Shown here one piece after another: positions 8,304-17,151 of a stretch of DNA of 64,000 nucleotides. The position numbers and the translations under genes are program-made. Source of the DNA: Emcibacter sp. SYSU 3D8 (lineage in GTDB: Bacteria; Pseudomonadota; Alphaproteobacteria; SMXS01); NCBI RefSeq assembly GCF_039655875.1, contig NZ_JBBYXK010000006.1, positions 82,735-146,734 on the forward strand, given 5' to 3'. The notes under the pieces are model-generated. The model was given only the letters and a program-made list of their open reading frames with translations. It did no database searches and was not told where the DNA came from. Positions within the stretch are counted from its first letter, which is position 1, and each line of letters starts with the position of its first letter.

Positions 8304-9365
8304 ATGCCCGAACTCCAGCCCGGCGCCGTCGCCGCCTATCTGTCCCGGGGTCTCGGCGCGTCCGTCGCCATCCGCACGCTGCGTCAGACCTTTCCAGGCG
8401 CCTCCCGCGAAACCTGGCTGGTCGATGCCGAAGTCTCCGGCAGGCCTGAAGGCTTTGTCGTCCGTGTCGATTGCCCCGGTGGCCCCGGTGTGCCCCAGGA
8501 CATGAAACACGAATGGAAGGTCTATGAGCGGCTCTGGAACACCGAAATTCCGGTCGCCGAGCCGCTCTGGTATGCCGACAGCATCGACTTCGCCGAAGGC
8601 CGCCCCCACATGGTGCGCCGCCTCGTCGACGGCAGCACCCACATCGCCGGCCTCACCGACCAGACCGACGAGGGCAAGCGCCTGCGCCGCGCCGTGGTAT
8701 TCGAGCATGTCGAGAAGCTGGCCGCGCTCCACCGCATGGATTGGCGGGCCCATGGCTTCGGCGATTTCATCGACGCGCCCGCAACCCCGGCCCGGTCCCT
8801 GCGCACCGAATTCGATATCTGGAAAAAGCTCTGGGTCGCCGGTCGCAGCGAACCCTTCCCGCTGATCACCGAGGTACTCTACTGGCTCGAGGAAAACCTG
8901 CCCACCGACACGCCCATGATCTCGCTGGTCAAGGGCAACAACGGTGTCGGCGAGGAAATCTGGCGAGGCGGCAAGATCGTCGCCATGAGCGACTGGGAAC
9001 TGGCCTCCCTCGGCGACGGCGCCCTCGATCTTGCCTTCTCACAGGGCACGCTGGCGCTCGACAATTTTGGCGACGCCATCACCCATTACGAACAATGCGT
9101 CGGCCACGAGGTTTCGCCCCACCGCCTCGCTTTCTGCATGTTCTGGATCATGTTCAAGGCGCTCTGTTGCCTCAATGTCTACATGCTCGGCGGCTGGCTC
9201 CGCGGTAACCCGCGCCTCAACCGGCCGGCCTTCGGTCTGGTCAGCGTCAAGGCTTACGAGCGCCGGCTCGCAGGCTGCCTCGGCAAGGACCTGGTCGATG
9301 CCTGGCGCGAGATCGCCGGCGATCAGGTCAGCACCTACGCCCGCTTCGGGGAGAGCAGGAAATGA
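8304..9365 (+). CDS. Phosphotransferase-fold (APH-like) protein with degenerate active site
   Basis: The 353-residue protein has the aminoglycoside-phosphotransferase/choline-kinase fold seen in ACAD10-like proteins: an N-lobe with Lys/Glu segments (KHEWKVYERLW, about 68-78) and a metal-site motif MSDWELASLGDGALDLA (Asp230). The catalytic loop, normally HGD with a downstream GN, reads VKGNNGVGEEIW (about 209-220), so the usual His and catalytic Asp are replaced by Lys and Asn. The protein may be a pseudokinase or use altered chemistry. It sits between the AttH-like gene and a 164-residue gene that overlaps its stop by ATGA. Fold confidence is high; substrate is unknown. Confidence 0.85.
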   Translation: MPELQPGAVAAYLSRGLGASVAIRTLRQTFPGASRETWLVDAEVSGRPEGFVVRVDCPGGPGVPQDMKHEWKVYERLWNTEIPVAEPLWYADSIDFAEGRPHMVRRLVDGSTHIAGLTDQTDEGKRLRRAVVFEHVEKLAALHRMDWRAHGFGDFIDAPATPARSLRTEFDIWKKLWVAGRSEPFPLITEVLYWLEENLPTDTPMISLVKGNNGVGEEIWRGGKIVAMSDWELASLGDGALDLAFSQGTLALDNFGDAITHYEQCVGHEVSPHRLAFCMFWIMFKALCCLNVYMLGGWLRGNPRLNRPAFGLVSVKAYERRLAGCLGKDLVDAWREIAGDQVSTYARFGESRK

Positions 9366-9856
9366 TCCCGTCCTCGCGCGATCTCATCGCCGGCATCGCC
9401 CGCACCCTTGAGGAAGAGGTACTGCCCGATCTGGCCACCGCCACCTGGACCGCCAGTTCCATCCGCAGTTGTCTCAGCCTCCTCGCCCATCTGGAAGAGC
9501 GGGTCGTCCACGAAGGCCGCATTCTGTTCGAGGACAATGCCGACATGCGCACCCTGCTCGGCCGGCTGCGCACCGATCTGTCCGAACCGCTGCCCGAGGC
9601 AGCCGTCGCCATATCCCTCGCGCTTGATGTCACCAGACCGCCTGCCGGATATCCGAGCGTCGCGGACCTGGACGCCTTCAACCAGCGGCTCAAGACCGTG
9701 CTCGAGCAGACCATCACCGCCCTCCATGACGGCCGCGACAGTCTGGGCGAAGACCGGTTCCAGAGCCTGAACGGCAGCATCCTGGTCTATCTCGCCGCCG
9801 CCGCCGAGCGCGAAAGCATCATGTTCACCAGGGCCGGCGCCAGATCGCCGCTCTGA
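9362..9856 (+). CDS. Small helical protein coupled to the phosphotransferase-like gene (unknown function)
   Basis: The 164-residue protein is predicted all-helical, without signal peptide or Cys motifs. It begins MIPSSRDLIAGIARTLEEEV and contains RSCLSLLAHLEERVVHEGRIL. Its ATG overlaps the previous stop (ATGA), implying coupled translation and a stoichiometric partnership. Similar small proteins (DUF6285-like, from memory) accompany APH-like and acyl-CoA dehydrogenase genes in other proteobacteria. I cannot assign a reaction. Confidence 0.72.
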   Translation: MIPSSRDLIAGIARTLEEEVLPDLATATWTASSIRSCLSLLAHLEERVVHEGRILFEDNADMRTLLGRLRTDLSEPLPEAAVAISLALDVTRPPAGYPSVADLDAFNQRLKTVLEQTITALHDGRDSLGEDRFQSLNGSILVYLAAAAERESIMFTRAGARSPL

Positions 9857-9955
9857 ACCCATCCCGCATCAGGTCATGCGAAAGGTTGGCTTGCCATTGC
9901 CGCCGCGCCCATTAACGTGTCGGCAACATGTAAATTCTGTGAAGGCCTTGCTCCC

Positions 9956-11005
9956 ATGCCCACACTCTTCGATCCCCTCGATATCGGACCGCTCCACCTG
10001 CCCAACCGCATCATCATGGCGCCGCTCACCCGTGCCCGCGCTGGCGCCAGCCGCATCCCCAACGACCTGATGCGCGACTATTATGTTCAGCGTGCCTCCG
10101 CCGGCCTGATCCTCACCGAGGCTACCTCGGTCGAGCCCATGGGCGTCGGCTATGCCGATACGCCCGGCATCTGGTCCGACGACCAGGTGGAAGGCTGGAA
10201 GCGCATCACGGATGCTGTCCACGCCGCCGGCGGCCGCATCGCCCTCCAGCTGTGGCATGTGGGCCGCATTTCGCACCCCATGTTCCTCAATGGCGACGAG
10301 CCCCTCGCGCCCTCCGCCGTCGCCGCCGAAGGTCATGTCAGCCATGTGCGCCCCAAGGTCGCCTTCCCCACACCCCGCTCGCTGGCGACGTCCGAGGTCC
10401 CCGGCATCGTCGAGGCCTTCCAGAACGGCGCCCGCAACGCCTTGCGTGCCGGTTTCGACGGCGTCGAGATTCACGGCGCCAACGGCTACCTGGTCGACCA
10501 GTTCCTCCAGACCGCCTCCAACCACCGCAACGATGGCTACGGCGGCTCCATCGAGAACCGCGCGCGCCTGATGCTTGAGGTGGCCGACGCCGTTACCGGC
10601 GTCTGGGGTGCCGACCGGGTTGGCATGCATCTCGCGCCGCGCGGCGACGCTCATTCCATGGGCGACGAGAACCCTGCCGCGACCTTCGGCTATGTGGCGG
10701 CCGAGCTTGGCAAGCGCGGCCTGGCCTATCTCTGCGTCCGGGAATATGTCGGCGACAACCGCCTTGGGCCGCAGCTGAAAAAGCAGTTCGGCGGCCTCTA
10801 TATCGCCAACGAGCGCTTCACCCAGGCGACAGCCGAAGCCGCCCTTGCCGCCGGCGAGGCCGACGCCATCGCCTTCGGCCAGCTCTTCATCTCCAACCCC
10901 GACCTGCCCCGCCGCTTCGCCGAGAACGCCGCGCTCAATGAGCCCGACCTGAAGACGTTCTATGCCAGCGGCCCCGCCGGTTATGTGGACTATCCTGCGC
11001 TCTAG
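9956..11005 (+). CDS. Alkene reductase, Old Yellow Enzyme family (NemA-like)
   Basis: The 349-residue FMN protein reduces activated C=C bonds of enones, maleimides or nitro compounds with NAD(P)H. Typical OYE features are LFDPLDIGPLHLPNRIIMAPL at the N-terminus, EIHGANGYLVDQFLQ with substrate-anchoring His and Asn, and the signature SNHRNDGYGGSIENR. The start at 9956 is preceded by GAAGG and matches the usual family N-terminus; an upstream in-frame ATG (9917) would add 13 non-homologous residues. It follows the three-gene unit after 99 bases and may belong to the same degradation pathway. Confidence 0.93.
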   Translation: MPTLFDPLDIGPLHLPNRIIMAPLTRARAGASRIPNDLMRDYYVQRASAGLILTEATSVEPMGVGYADTPGIWSDDQVEGWKRITDAVHAAGGRIALQLWHVGRISHPMFLNGDEPLAPSAVAAEGHVSHVRPKVAFPTPRSLATSEVPGIVEAFQNGARNALRAGFDGVEIHGANGYLVDQFLQTASNHRNDGYGGSIENRARLMLEVADAVTGVWGADRVGMHLAPRGDAHSMGDENPAATFGYVAAELGKRGLAYLCVREYVGDNRLGPQLKKQFGGLYIANERFTQATAEAALAAGEADAIAFGQLFISNPDLPRRFAENAALNEPDLKTFYASGPAGYVDYPAL

Positions 11006-11080
11006 AACACCGCTATTCCCGGCTCCGTCAGACCGGAGCCGGGGTCGTTTCCTCAACCGATCCAGGAAGGAGGCGCCGCT

Positions 11081-11728
11081 ATGAGCGAACTGACCATCTG
11101 GACCTACGACTGGGTGCCCGCCGGCCCTCGCGGTTTCGTGCGCGATCTCAGGTTGAGATGGGCGTGCGAGGAGGCTGGCCTCCCCTATGCACTGCGCACG
11201 GTGCCGTTCGACGGCCGCGCAACCAACCACCTGGCGGACCAGCCGTTTGGCCAGGTGCCGTTTCTGAAGGACCGCGGCGTCGAGATATTCGAAAGCGGCG
11301 CGGGACTGCTGCACCTTGCGCGGAAAAGCGACAAGCTGATGCCGCGCGATCCGGTCGGAGAGGCGGAAACCCTGCAATGGACGATCGCCGCGCTCAACTC
11401 GGTCGAGATGGTGACCGTACCCTGGTGGTTCCTGAAGCTGGGCGGCGATGAAGACAACGGCCTCAGGGGATGGATGGCGCAACGCCTCGCCCATCTGGAA
11501 AGAGTTTTGGGCGAGCAGGACTGGCTCGCCGCCGGCCGCTTCACCGTCGCAGATCTCCTGATGGCGGATGTGCTGCGCGTTTCGGACATCCGCGCCTTCG
11601 GCAACCGGCCCGCCACCGAGGCCTATGTCGCTCGCGTGACCAGCCGCCCTGCCTTCCGAAAGGCTCTGGCCGACCAGATCGGCCATTTCGAGGCGGCCGA
11701 CCGCACGAGAGAACAAGGGGCCGATTGA
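11081..11728 (+). CDS. Glutathione S-transferase family protein
   Basis: The 215-residue protein has an N-terminal thioredoxin-like domain (ITIWTYD-like start, Gln-Val-Pro motif in FGQVPFLKDRG near residue 60, GSH-contact Glu-Ser in IFESGAGLL) and an all-helical C-terminal domain with the N-capping motif AGRFTVADLLMADVL. No Cys is seen at the usual catalytic position. A strong ribosome binding site (AAGGAGG) precedes the ATG. It probably conjugates glutathione to electrophiles or removes it during degradation. Confidence 0.9.
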   Translation: MSELTIWTYDWVPAGPRGFVRDLRLRWACEEAGLPYALRTVPFDGRATNHLADQPFGQVPFLKDRGVEIFESGAGLLHLARKSDKLMPRDPVGEAETLQWTIAALNSVEMVTVPWWFLKLGGDEDNGLRGWMAQRLAHLERVLGEQDWLAAGRFTVADLLMADVLRVSDIRAFGNRPATEAYVARVTSRPAFRKALADQIGHFEAADRTREQGAD

Positions 11729-11779
11729 GGCCGCAGGCTTGGCGCCAGCCAAACGACGCCCGTCGCAGAGGCTCCGCCG

Positions 11780-11796
11780 CACGCTGAGTCAGCGTG
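11780..11796. repeat. 17-base inverted repeat upstream of the DUF305 gene
   Basis: CACGCTGA and TCAGCGTG form perfect 8-base arms around one base, 109 bases before the DUF305 start. It may be an operator or the stem of a weak terminator of the GST transcript; no T-run follows. Confidence 0.4.
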
Positions 11797-11904
11797 GGCT
11801 GCCACTGCCTCGGCGCATGCTCCCATCCCGGACAGGACTCCCCGGCCCTCGCGCAACCTTTACGGACGACTTGCGTTGTCCTTACAGGAAAGCGAGGAAC
11901 CGTC

Positions 11905-12393
11905 ATGAGTTACATGCGCTTCGCGGCGATGATCGCGACATCGACCCTGCTGATGTTCGGCTTGATGTACCTGAACACCTACGCGCTGGGTCATGTCGAA
12001 TACAGCCAGACACGGATGTGGATGGCCGTCGTCATGGGCGCCTCGATGGCGGTGGTCATGATGGGTTTCATGTGGCGCATGTACGGCAATGCCAGGCTGA
12101 ATGTCGCCATTGTGGCCGTCAGCCTTGCCGCATTTGCGGGCGCTCTTTGGCTGGTCCGCAGCCAGGAAACCGTCTCCGACGTCAGCTACATGAAGGCCAT
12201 GATCCCGCATCATTCCATAGCGATCATGACCAGCGAACGCGCGCATATCAGGGATCCGGACGTGCGGCGCTTGGCCGATGGAATCATCGAGGCGCAGGTG
12301 CGTGAAATCCGGCAGATGCAACAGATGATCGATCGTCTGGAAGCCCGTCCGGTGCCTGACGGCGCGCCCGATCTTCCGCCCGAACGCCGGTAG
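11905..12393 (+). CDS. DUF305 family membrane protein
   Basis: The 162-residue protein has three hydrophobic helices (about 7-27, 38-56 and 67-84) followed by a DUF305 domain with MIPHHSIAIM (His102-His103) and an amphipathic helix. The family (COG3544) is often found with copper and other metal resistance genes; the conserved His pair suggests metal binding. The start at 11905 has GCGAGGA just upstream. The neighbours give no metal context, although a czc operon lies 9 kb away. Function beyond metal binding is unknown. Confidence 0.85.
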   Translation: MSYMRFAAMIATSTLLMFGLMYLNTYALGHVEYSQTRMWMAVVMGASMAVVMMGFMWRMYGNARLNVAIVAVSLAAFAGALWLVRSQETVSDVSYMKAMIPHHSIAIMTSERAHIRDPDVRRLADGIIEAQVREIRQMQQMIDRLEARPVPDGAPDLPPERR

Positions 12394-12423
12394 CCGCGCG
12401 GCCTGCGGCGCCTGGGAAAGTCA

Positions 12424-12452
12424 CGTCCCCGGCGCGCAACACGCCGGGGACG
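12424..12452. terminator. Bidirectional hairpin between convergent genes
   Basis: An 11-base perfect stem (CGTCCCCGGCG/CGCCGGGGACG) with a 7-base loop lies between the ends of the DUF305 and thiolase genes. A-rich sequence on one side and a short T-rich tract on the other fit a shared terminator. Confidence 0.7.
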
Positions 12453-12461
12453 CAAAACGGA

Positions 12462-13694
12462 TCAGATGCGCTCGATGATCGTGCAGGGCGCCATGCCGCC
12501 GCCGGTGCACATGGTGACCAGGCCGGTCGCCAGGTTGCGGCGCTCCAGTTCATCGAGCAGCGTGCCCAGCAGCATGGCGCCGGTCGCACCGATCGGGTGA
12601 CCCAGCGCCATGGCGCCGCCATTCACGTTGACCTTTTCCGGGTCCACGTTGAGATCGCGCATGAACTTCAGCGGCACCACGGCGAACGCCTCGTTCACTT
12701 CCATCAGGTCGATATCGTTCAGGGTCATGCCCGCCTGCTTCAGCGCCTTCTTGGCGGCTGGCACCGGCGCGTTCAGCATCAATTCCGGGGAATCGCCCGC
12801 AGTCGCCACCGTGATGATACGCGCCCGCGGCTTCAGGCCATGCGCCTTGGCGTATTCCGGCGACGCCAGCACAACGCCGCTCGCGCCGTCGACCACGCCC
12901 GACGAATTGCCCGCATGGTGAATGAAATCGATCTTCACGTCCGGATAGGCCGCCTCGACCAGCTTGCGGTAGGTCAGGCCTTCCTCGTTGAGCGGATACT
13001 GGTACAGCTCCGTGAACGCCGGCTTCAGCTGCGCCAGCCCTTCCAGCGTGGTCTGCGGCCGCGGGAATTCCTCACGGTCCAGCGCCACGGTGCCGTCTTC
13101 GTGATAGACCGGCACGACGCTGTTGTTGAAATAGCCGTTCTTGATGGCGTTATCGGCACGCTTTTGCGACTCGACCGCCAGGTTCTCGGTATCTTCGCGG
13201 GTGATCCCTTCCAGCGTCGCGATCAGGTCGGCGCACACGCCCTGATGCGGCTGCGGATGGATGGCGCGCAGATGCAGATTGTCACGGTCCATGGTCGGCA
13301 ACCCGCCGCGCTGGGTCGAGGCATAGGACATGGACTCGACGCCGCCCGAAACCACCAGATGCTGCATGCCCGACATGATGCCCATGGCGCCAAGATGGAC
13401 CGCTGTCAGCGCCGAGCCGCAGAAACGGTCGAGCGAGAAGCCCGTCGCCAGGTTGCTCCAGCCCGCGTCCAGCGCCGACATGCGCGCAATGCAGGCGCCC
13501 TGCTTGCCCACCTGCGAGCCGCAGCCGGCGATCACGTCATCGACCTCGTCGGTATTCAGGTTGTTCCGCTCGCCCAGCGCCTTCAGCACCGTCGACAGCA
13601 GCCGCTGCGGGTGAACATCCGCAAGCGAACCCTTGCCTACCTTGCCAATGCCGCGCGGCGTGCGTGCCGTGTCGATGATCCATGCTTCGGTCAT
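12462..13694 (-). CDS. Acetyl-CoA C-acyltransferase (thiolase)
   Basis: The 410-residue thiolase cleaves 3-ketoacyl-CoA in beta-oxidation or related ring degradation. The nucleophilic Cys is Cys92 in [12 protein letters not shown]; the second active-site blocks are [16 protein letters not shown] (His) and [10 protein letters not shown] (Cys) at the C-terminus. The start [15 protein letters not shown] at 13694 matches family N-termini and has CGGAGCAG upstream; the open frame continues to 13838 but adds unrelated residues. It is a single-gene transcript ending at a clear hairpin. Chain-length specificity cannot be read from sequence. Confidence 0.95.
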   Translation of the reverse strand: MTEAWIIDTARTPRGIGKVGKGSLADVHPQRLLSTVLKALGERNNLNTDEVDDVIAGCGSQVGKQGACIARMSALDAGWSNLATGFSLDRFCGSALTAVHLGAMGIMSGMQHLVVSGGVESMSYASTQRGGLPTMDRDNLHLRAIHPQPHQGVCADLIATLEGITREDTENLAVESQKRADNAIKNGYFNNSVVPVYHEDGTVALDREEFPRPQTTLEGLAQLKPAFTELYQYPLNEEGLTYRKLVEAAYPDVKIDFIHHAGNSSGVVDGASGVVLASPEYAKAHGLKPRARIITVATAGDSPELMLNAPVPAAKKALKQAGMTLNDIDLMEVNEAFAVVPLKFMRDLNVDPEKVNVNGGAMALGHPIGATGAMLLGTLLDELERRNLATGLVTMCTGGGMAPCTIIERI

Positions 13695-13950
13695 GATCTG
13701 CTCCGTTGACTTCCCGGCCCTGCGTCCGGGTCCAATATCAAGCCCTGAATGGGGCGGTGCCGCAGTTAGAGCATGGCGGACGCGTCTCTTCCAGTGGAAT
13801 TTACCAGTCGGGAACCTGCTTTTTTTTCTCACCGGCATTATGAATTCGAAGTAGTCCCGCGAACGGCCCTAGCCAAACGCGTTCGGGCAACCTTATGCTT
13901 TTACAGAGGCTTATTCGAGGCGACCTCGACACAGTTGGAGAGGATGTGCC

Positions 13951-14490
13951 ATGGGATCCGAAACCGTTGACCTTCTCTCGCCGTACCGGCCCGAGGAATG
14001 CGCCCGGCGATTGCGGACAGTCACTGATCCCGGGCGTCGGTTTCGCGGCAACAACCCGCTCGTCGGCATGATCGCCGATGGCGCGCTACGCGTAAGGCGT
14101 CGGCTCGCCTACCGAAACTGGTTCCAGACCTACATGTTCGGCGTCATGGAACGGACGGGCGACGGCACCCTGCTGCATTGTCGCTTCGGCCTGCACCCCG
14201 CCGCCCTGATCTTCCTGATCGTCTGGTTTTCGTTTGTGATCATCGGTGTGGGCGTCGGCCTTGCCGTGGCCCTTGACCTGTTCGGCGTCAATCAGGGCAT
14301 CAAGGGGCCGCTCTGGCCGGCCGCCATCGTGCCCATCATCATGGCGGTCTTCGCGCTGGTTTGGCTGAAGCTGTCCCGGCGTCTCGCCGAGGAGGACGAA
14401 CTGTTCATGATCGAGCTGATGCGCTTCAGCCTGGATGCTGAAGTGACACCTGAAGCGGCGTTGCGCCGCGCGGCCGTGGAGCCGCGCTGA
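13951..14490 (+). CDS. Two-helix membrane protein of unknown function
   Basis: The 179-residue protein has a soluble N-terminal part starting with LLSPYRPEECARRLR, a middle portion with RLAYRNWFQTYMFG and a Gly/Thr turn, two hydrophobic helices (about 86-113 and 122-140), and a C-terminal RLAEEDELFMIELMRF segment. This layout recurs in uncharacterised alphaproteobacterial membrane proteins. It stands alone, diverging from the thiolase and converging on the MDR reductase. No reaction can be suggested. Confidence 0.72.
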   Translation: MGSETVDLLSPYRPEECARRLRTVTDPGRRFRGNNPLVGMIADGALRVRRRLAYRNWFQTYMFGVMERTGDGTLLHCRFGLHPAALIFLIVWFSFVIIGVGVGLAVALDLFGVNQGIKGPLWPAAIVPIIMAVFALVWLKLSRRLAEEDELFMIELMRFSLDAEVTPEAALRRAAVEPR

Positions 14491-14508
14491 CGCACCATCC
14501 GGGCGATA

Positions 14509-15537
14509 TCAGTCCGGGTCGGAGACCTTCAGGATGGTCTTGCCCTTGTTCTGGCCGGTGAACAGGCCCTGGAGCGCGGCTGGCGCGTTCTCCAGCCCCT
14601 CCGAAAGCGTCTCGTGCACTTTCAGCTTGCCCTCCTTCACCCACTTGCCGATGTCGGCGATCGCCTGCGGGAACTTGTCCGCATAGTTGAACAGCAGGAA
14701 GCCTTCCATCCGCGCGCTTTTGAGGATCAGGAACAGGTAGTTCTTCGGCCCTTCCGGCATGCCCCAGCCCGAATAGCCCGAGGCGATGCCGCCGCAGATA
14801 GCGACCCGTGCGCCCTGCGCCAGATTGGCCAGCGCCGCATCGAGAATCGGTCCGCCCGTATTGTCGTAGAACACGTTGACGCCGTTGGGTGCCAGCTCGC
14901 GCAGCTTGGCTTCCATGTCATCGCTCTTGTAATCGATGGCCGCATCGCAGGCGCCTTCCTCGATCACCCACTTGCATTTCTCGGGGCCGCCGGCCACGCC
15001 GATCACCTTGCTCGCACCGCGGATCTTGGCAATCTCCGCCACCGCGGAACCGGTCGCGCCCGCTGCACCGGACACCAGCACCACGTCGCCCTCTTTCACC
15101 TGACCCACTTCCTGCAGGCCGAAATACGCGGTCAGCGTCGTCATGCCGAATACCGAGAACGCCCAGGTCAGCGGATAGTCCCGCGACACCACCTGAAGCG
15201 GCATCAGGCCGGCGCCGTTCTTTAGGATCGCGTAATCCTGCCAGGGGATCATGCCGTTGACCACGTCACCCACCTTGAAGGCCGGATCGTTAGACGTGAC
15301 CACCTGGCCAAGCCCCGCGCCGAACATCGGCGCGCCGATCTTCAGCGGGTCCATGTAACCCGGACCCTCGTTGAGCCAGCCGCGCTGGGTCGGATCGAAC
15401 GACAGGTAAAGCGTCTTCACCAGAAACTCGCCGGGCCCCGGATCGGGAACGGTCGTGGTGGTCAACTCGAAATGTTCCGGGCCCACCAGGCCTGGTGGCC
15501 GCGACTTCAGCACCCACTGACGGCTTTCCTTGCTCAT
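14509..15537 (-). CDS. NADP-dependent oxidoreductase, MDR superfamily (PTGR/CurA-like)
   Basis: The 342-residue zinc-less medium-chain reductase/dehydrogenase has an N-terminal GroES-like domain and a Rossmann domain with VVLVSGAAGATGSAVAEIAK (dinucleotide loop). It also has the family hallmarks WLNEGPGYMDP and FYDNTGGPILDAAL. Relatives reduce alpha,beta-unsaturated ketones or enoyl compounds with NADPH (leukotriene B4 12-hydroxydehydrogenase/CurA group). The start at 15537 (MSKESRQWVL) has AAGGGA upstream; the longer frame to 15591 lacks homology. Confidence 0.92.
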   Translation of the reverse strand: MSKESRQWVLKSRPPGLVGPEHFELTTTTVPDPGPGEFLVKTLYLSFDPTQRGWLNEGPGYMDPLKIGAPMFGAGLGQVVTSNDPAFKVGDVVNGMIPWQDYAILKNGAGLMPLQVVSRDYPLTWAFSVFGMTTLTAYFGLQEVGQVKEGDVVLVSGAAGATGSAVAEIAKIRGASKVIGVAGGPEKCKWVIEEGACDAAIDYKSDDMEAKLRELAPNGVNVFYDNTGGPILDAALANLAQGARVAICGGIASGYSGWGMPEGPKNYLFLILKSARMEGFLLFNYADKFPQAIADIGKWVKEGKLKVHETLSEGLENAPAALQGLFTGQNKGKTILKVSDPD

Positions 15538-15797
15538 ATAGGCATCCCTTCTGGAAAAATTCATCGACGCCGAACATACCCGTCGGCGCATTCACCGCGC
15601 ACCATAGATCATCCTGCGTCAGGGTCAATTCGCTGGGTCGCGCAGCCTGCCTTGTGGGCTCTTGCGCGGATGGCCGGAGGCGATCGATTCCGGTCCGCCG
15701 GTTAAGGCAAGCGATCCGCTGCATTTCCTCGACTTCACGCATCCGGGCATTGATGATGGCGGCATCCCCGAACGTCTGCCGTCGGAGTCCACACGCC

Positions 15798-16130
15798 ATG
15801 CCTACAAAGATGTTCTTGGCCGCCCTCCTCTTGCTGATCGGGCTCGGCCATGCCGCAGCCGCCGAGCAAGCGCTGTCGGCCGCCGGGACCGGCCATGACC
15901 TTGCGGCGCAGCGTTGTGGCGGCTGCCACGCCGTCGATCGCGGCGACAGCAGCGCCCTTCCCGCCGCGCCGCCGTTCCGGACCCTGGGCCAGCGCTACCC
16001 TCTCGAAACCCTGGAGGAGGCCCTGGCGGAAGGCATCTTCGCCGGGCATCCGGAAATGCCCGGCGACCCTTGGGAACCCGCCGACATCCAGAGCCTCATC
16101 AGCTATCTCGAGACGATTCAAACCCGCTAG
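15798..16130 (+). CDS. Small periplasmic c-type cytochrome
   Basis: The 110-residue product has a signal peptide (hydrophobic residues about 5-17, Ala-rich cleavage region around AAAAE) and one haem-attachment motif CGGCH (Cys40, Cys43, His44). A likely axial Met lies in HPEMPGDPWEP. Size and layout match class I soluble cytochromes that shuttle electrons in the periplasm. It sits alone after a 260-base gap holding no other convincing gene; its redox partner cannot be told from context. Confidence 0.88.
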   Translation: MPTKMFLAALLLLIGLGHAAAAEQALSAAGTGHDLAAQRCGGCHAVDRGDSSALPAAPPFRTLGQRYPLETLEEALAEGIFAGHPEMPGDPWEPADIQSLISYLETIQTR

Positions 16131-16262
16131 ACCGGTAAACCGCACAAGCGGCGCGGGGCTGTTCGGCGCTACCGGCATCGACTAGGATTGCGGCCGAACC
16201 GCGCTGCCGGGCGGGCGGAATCGGCCCGTCACCGCGGATACCGACACAAGGGGAGTCAACCA

Positions 16263-16703
16263 GTGCGCCAGACCATGCCGTTGGAAGTGGGAATACCCGT
16301 CGTCGACCTCGACCGGATGTACGCGTTCTACACCCAGGTTCTCTCCTGCACCGAGGCCCGCCGCGCCGACATCCCGTCCACGCTCAGCCGCAGCCTTGGC
16401 GTCGCGCCCGACGGCTACATCAACATCTGGCTGAAGACACCGAACAACGAGGTCATCAAACTGGTGCGTCCGCCGGTACCACCGACGATCCCGCCCGCTC
16501 CCGAATGGATGAGCCGCCGCACCGGCATCGCCTACCTCACGTTCTATTGCAGTGACCTCGACGCCACCCTGGCCGCCGCTGAGGCCGCTGGCGCGGTGTT
16601 GAAGTCCGAGCGCGCTCTCATCGGCAAGGACCGCGACCTCAGGCTCTGCTTTTTCGCCGACCCTGAAGACAACATCATCGAGCTCGTGGAAGTGAAACAG
16701 TAG
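16263..16703 (+). CDS. VOC superfamily (glyoxalase/dioxygenase-fold) protein
   Basis: The 146-residue protein shows VOC motifs: PLEVGIPVVDLDRMYAFYTQVL at the start (shown by its opening VGIPVVDLDRM), a central IAYLTFYCSDLDATL and a C-terminal FFADPEDNIIELVEV with the terminal metal-site Glu. The start is taken as the GTG at 16263 because AGGGGAG lies 7 bases upstream; an ATG follows 12 bases later. It is the first of three small genes in the same direction (VOC, ABM, VOC). Substrate is unknown. Confidence 0.85.
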   Translation: MRQTMPLEVGIPVVDLDRMYAFYTQVLSCTEARRADIPSTLSRSLGVAPDGYINIWLKTPNNEVIKLVRPPVPPTIPPAPEWMSRRTGIAYLTFYCSDLDATLAAAEAAGAVLKSERALIGKDRDLRLCFFADPEDNIIELVEVKQ

Positions 16704-16792
16704 CGGTCCAGTCTTGCCATCCTCGGCCCGCTCCCCCAATCTCCTGATCGGCCGATCAACAGAGCGGCTGACTACACTGAATGGGGATTCCG

Positions 16793-17140
16793 ATGGCTAT
16801 CATTATCGCGGGCTGGATCGATCTCGACGTCGAGGACGTCACCGACATCATCGCCAGCGCCAAGGCGCACATCGACGGCGCCTACACCGAAAACGGTTGC
16901 ATCCACTACATCTGGACCAAGGATGTCTTCGTTCCCGGCCGCATCCACGTCTACGAGGAATGGTCCGAGACCGCCGATCTGCAGTACCATTTCGACAATC
17001 ACTGGTACAAGGATATGGGGGGCCATCTGCGCCAGTTCCCACGCAAGGGCTCGCAGATCCGCAAGTTCCGCGTCGATCTGATCGAACCGGTCTACGACCC
17101 CTCCGGCACCCCGCGCGCCGACTTCTTCACCGCCAAGTAA
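16793..17140 (+). CDS. Antibiotic-biosynthesis-monooxygenase (ABM) domain protein
   Basis: The 115-residue protein has the dimeric ferredoxin-like ABM fold: a short strand start (AIIIAGWIDL), a central helix (TDIIASAKAHIDGAYTENGC), then CIHYIWTKDVFVPGRIHVYEEW and HFDNHWYKDMGGHLRQ. Members include cofactor-free quinol monooxygenases and haem-degrading enzymes. It starts either at 16781 or at 16793; the latter gives the usual N-terminus. It is followed after 11 bases by the second VOC gene, so the two are surely cotranscribed. Confidence 0.85.
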   Translation: MAIIIAGWIDLDVEDVTDIIASAKAHIDGAYTENGCIHYIWTKDVFVPGRIHVYEEWSETADLQYHFDNHWYKDMGGHLRQFPRKGSQIRKFRVDLIEPVYDPSGTPRADFFTAK

Positions 17141-17151
17141 CGGAGGCGGCC

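Noticed and set aside
6980..8305. 441-codon minus-strand frame opposite the AttH-like gene
   Set aside because: It mirrors the codon bias of the real plus-strand gene, has low-complexity composition (Gly/Val/Asp/Ala) and no family motif.
9869..11782. 637-codon minus-strand frame opposite the Old Yellow Enzyme and GST genes
   Set aside because: It spans two clear plus-strand genes and their gap; composition is typical of an antisense shadow in GC-rich DNA.
15538..15799. Minus-strand frame upstream of the MDR reductase (open to 15799) as a separate gene
   Set aside because: It runs into the reductase out of frame, lacks a ribosome binding site and any family resemblance; the gap is better read as promoter region.
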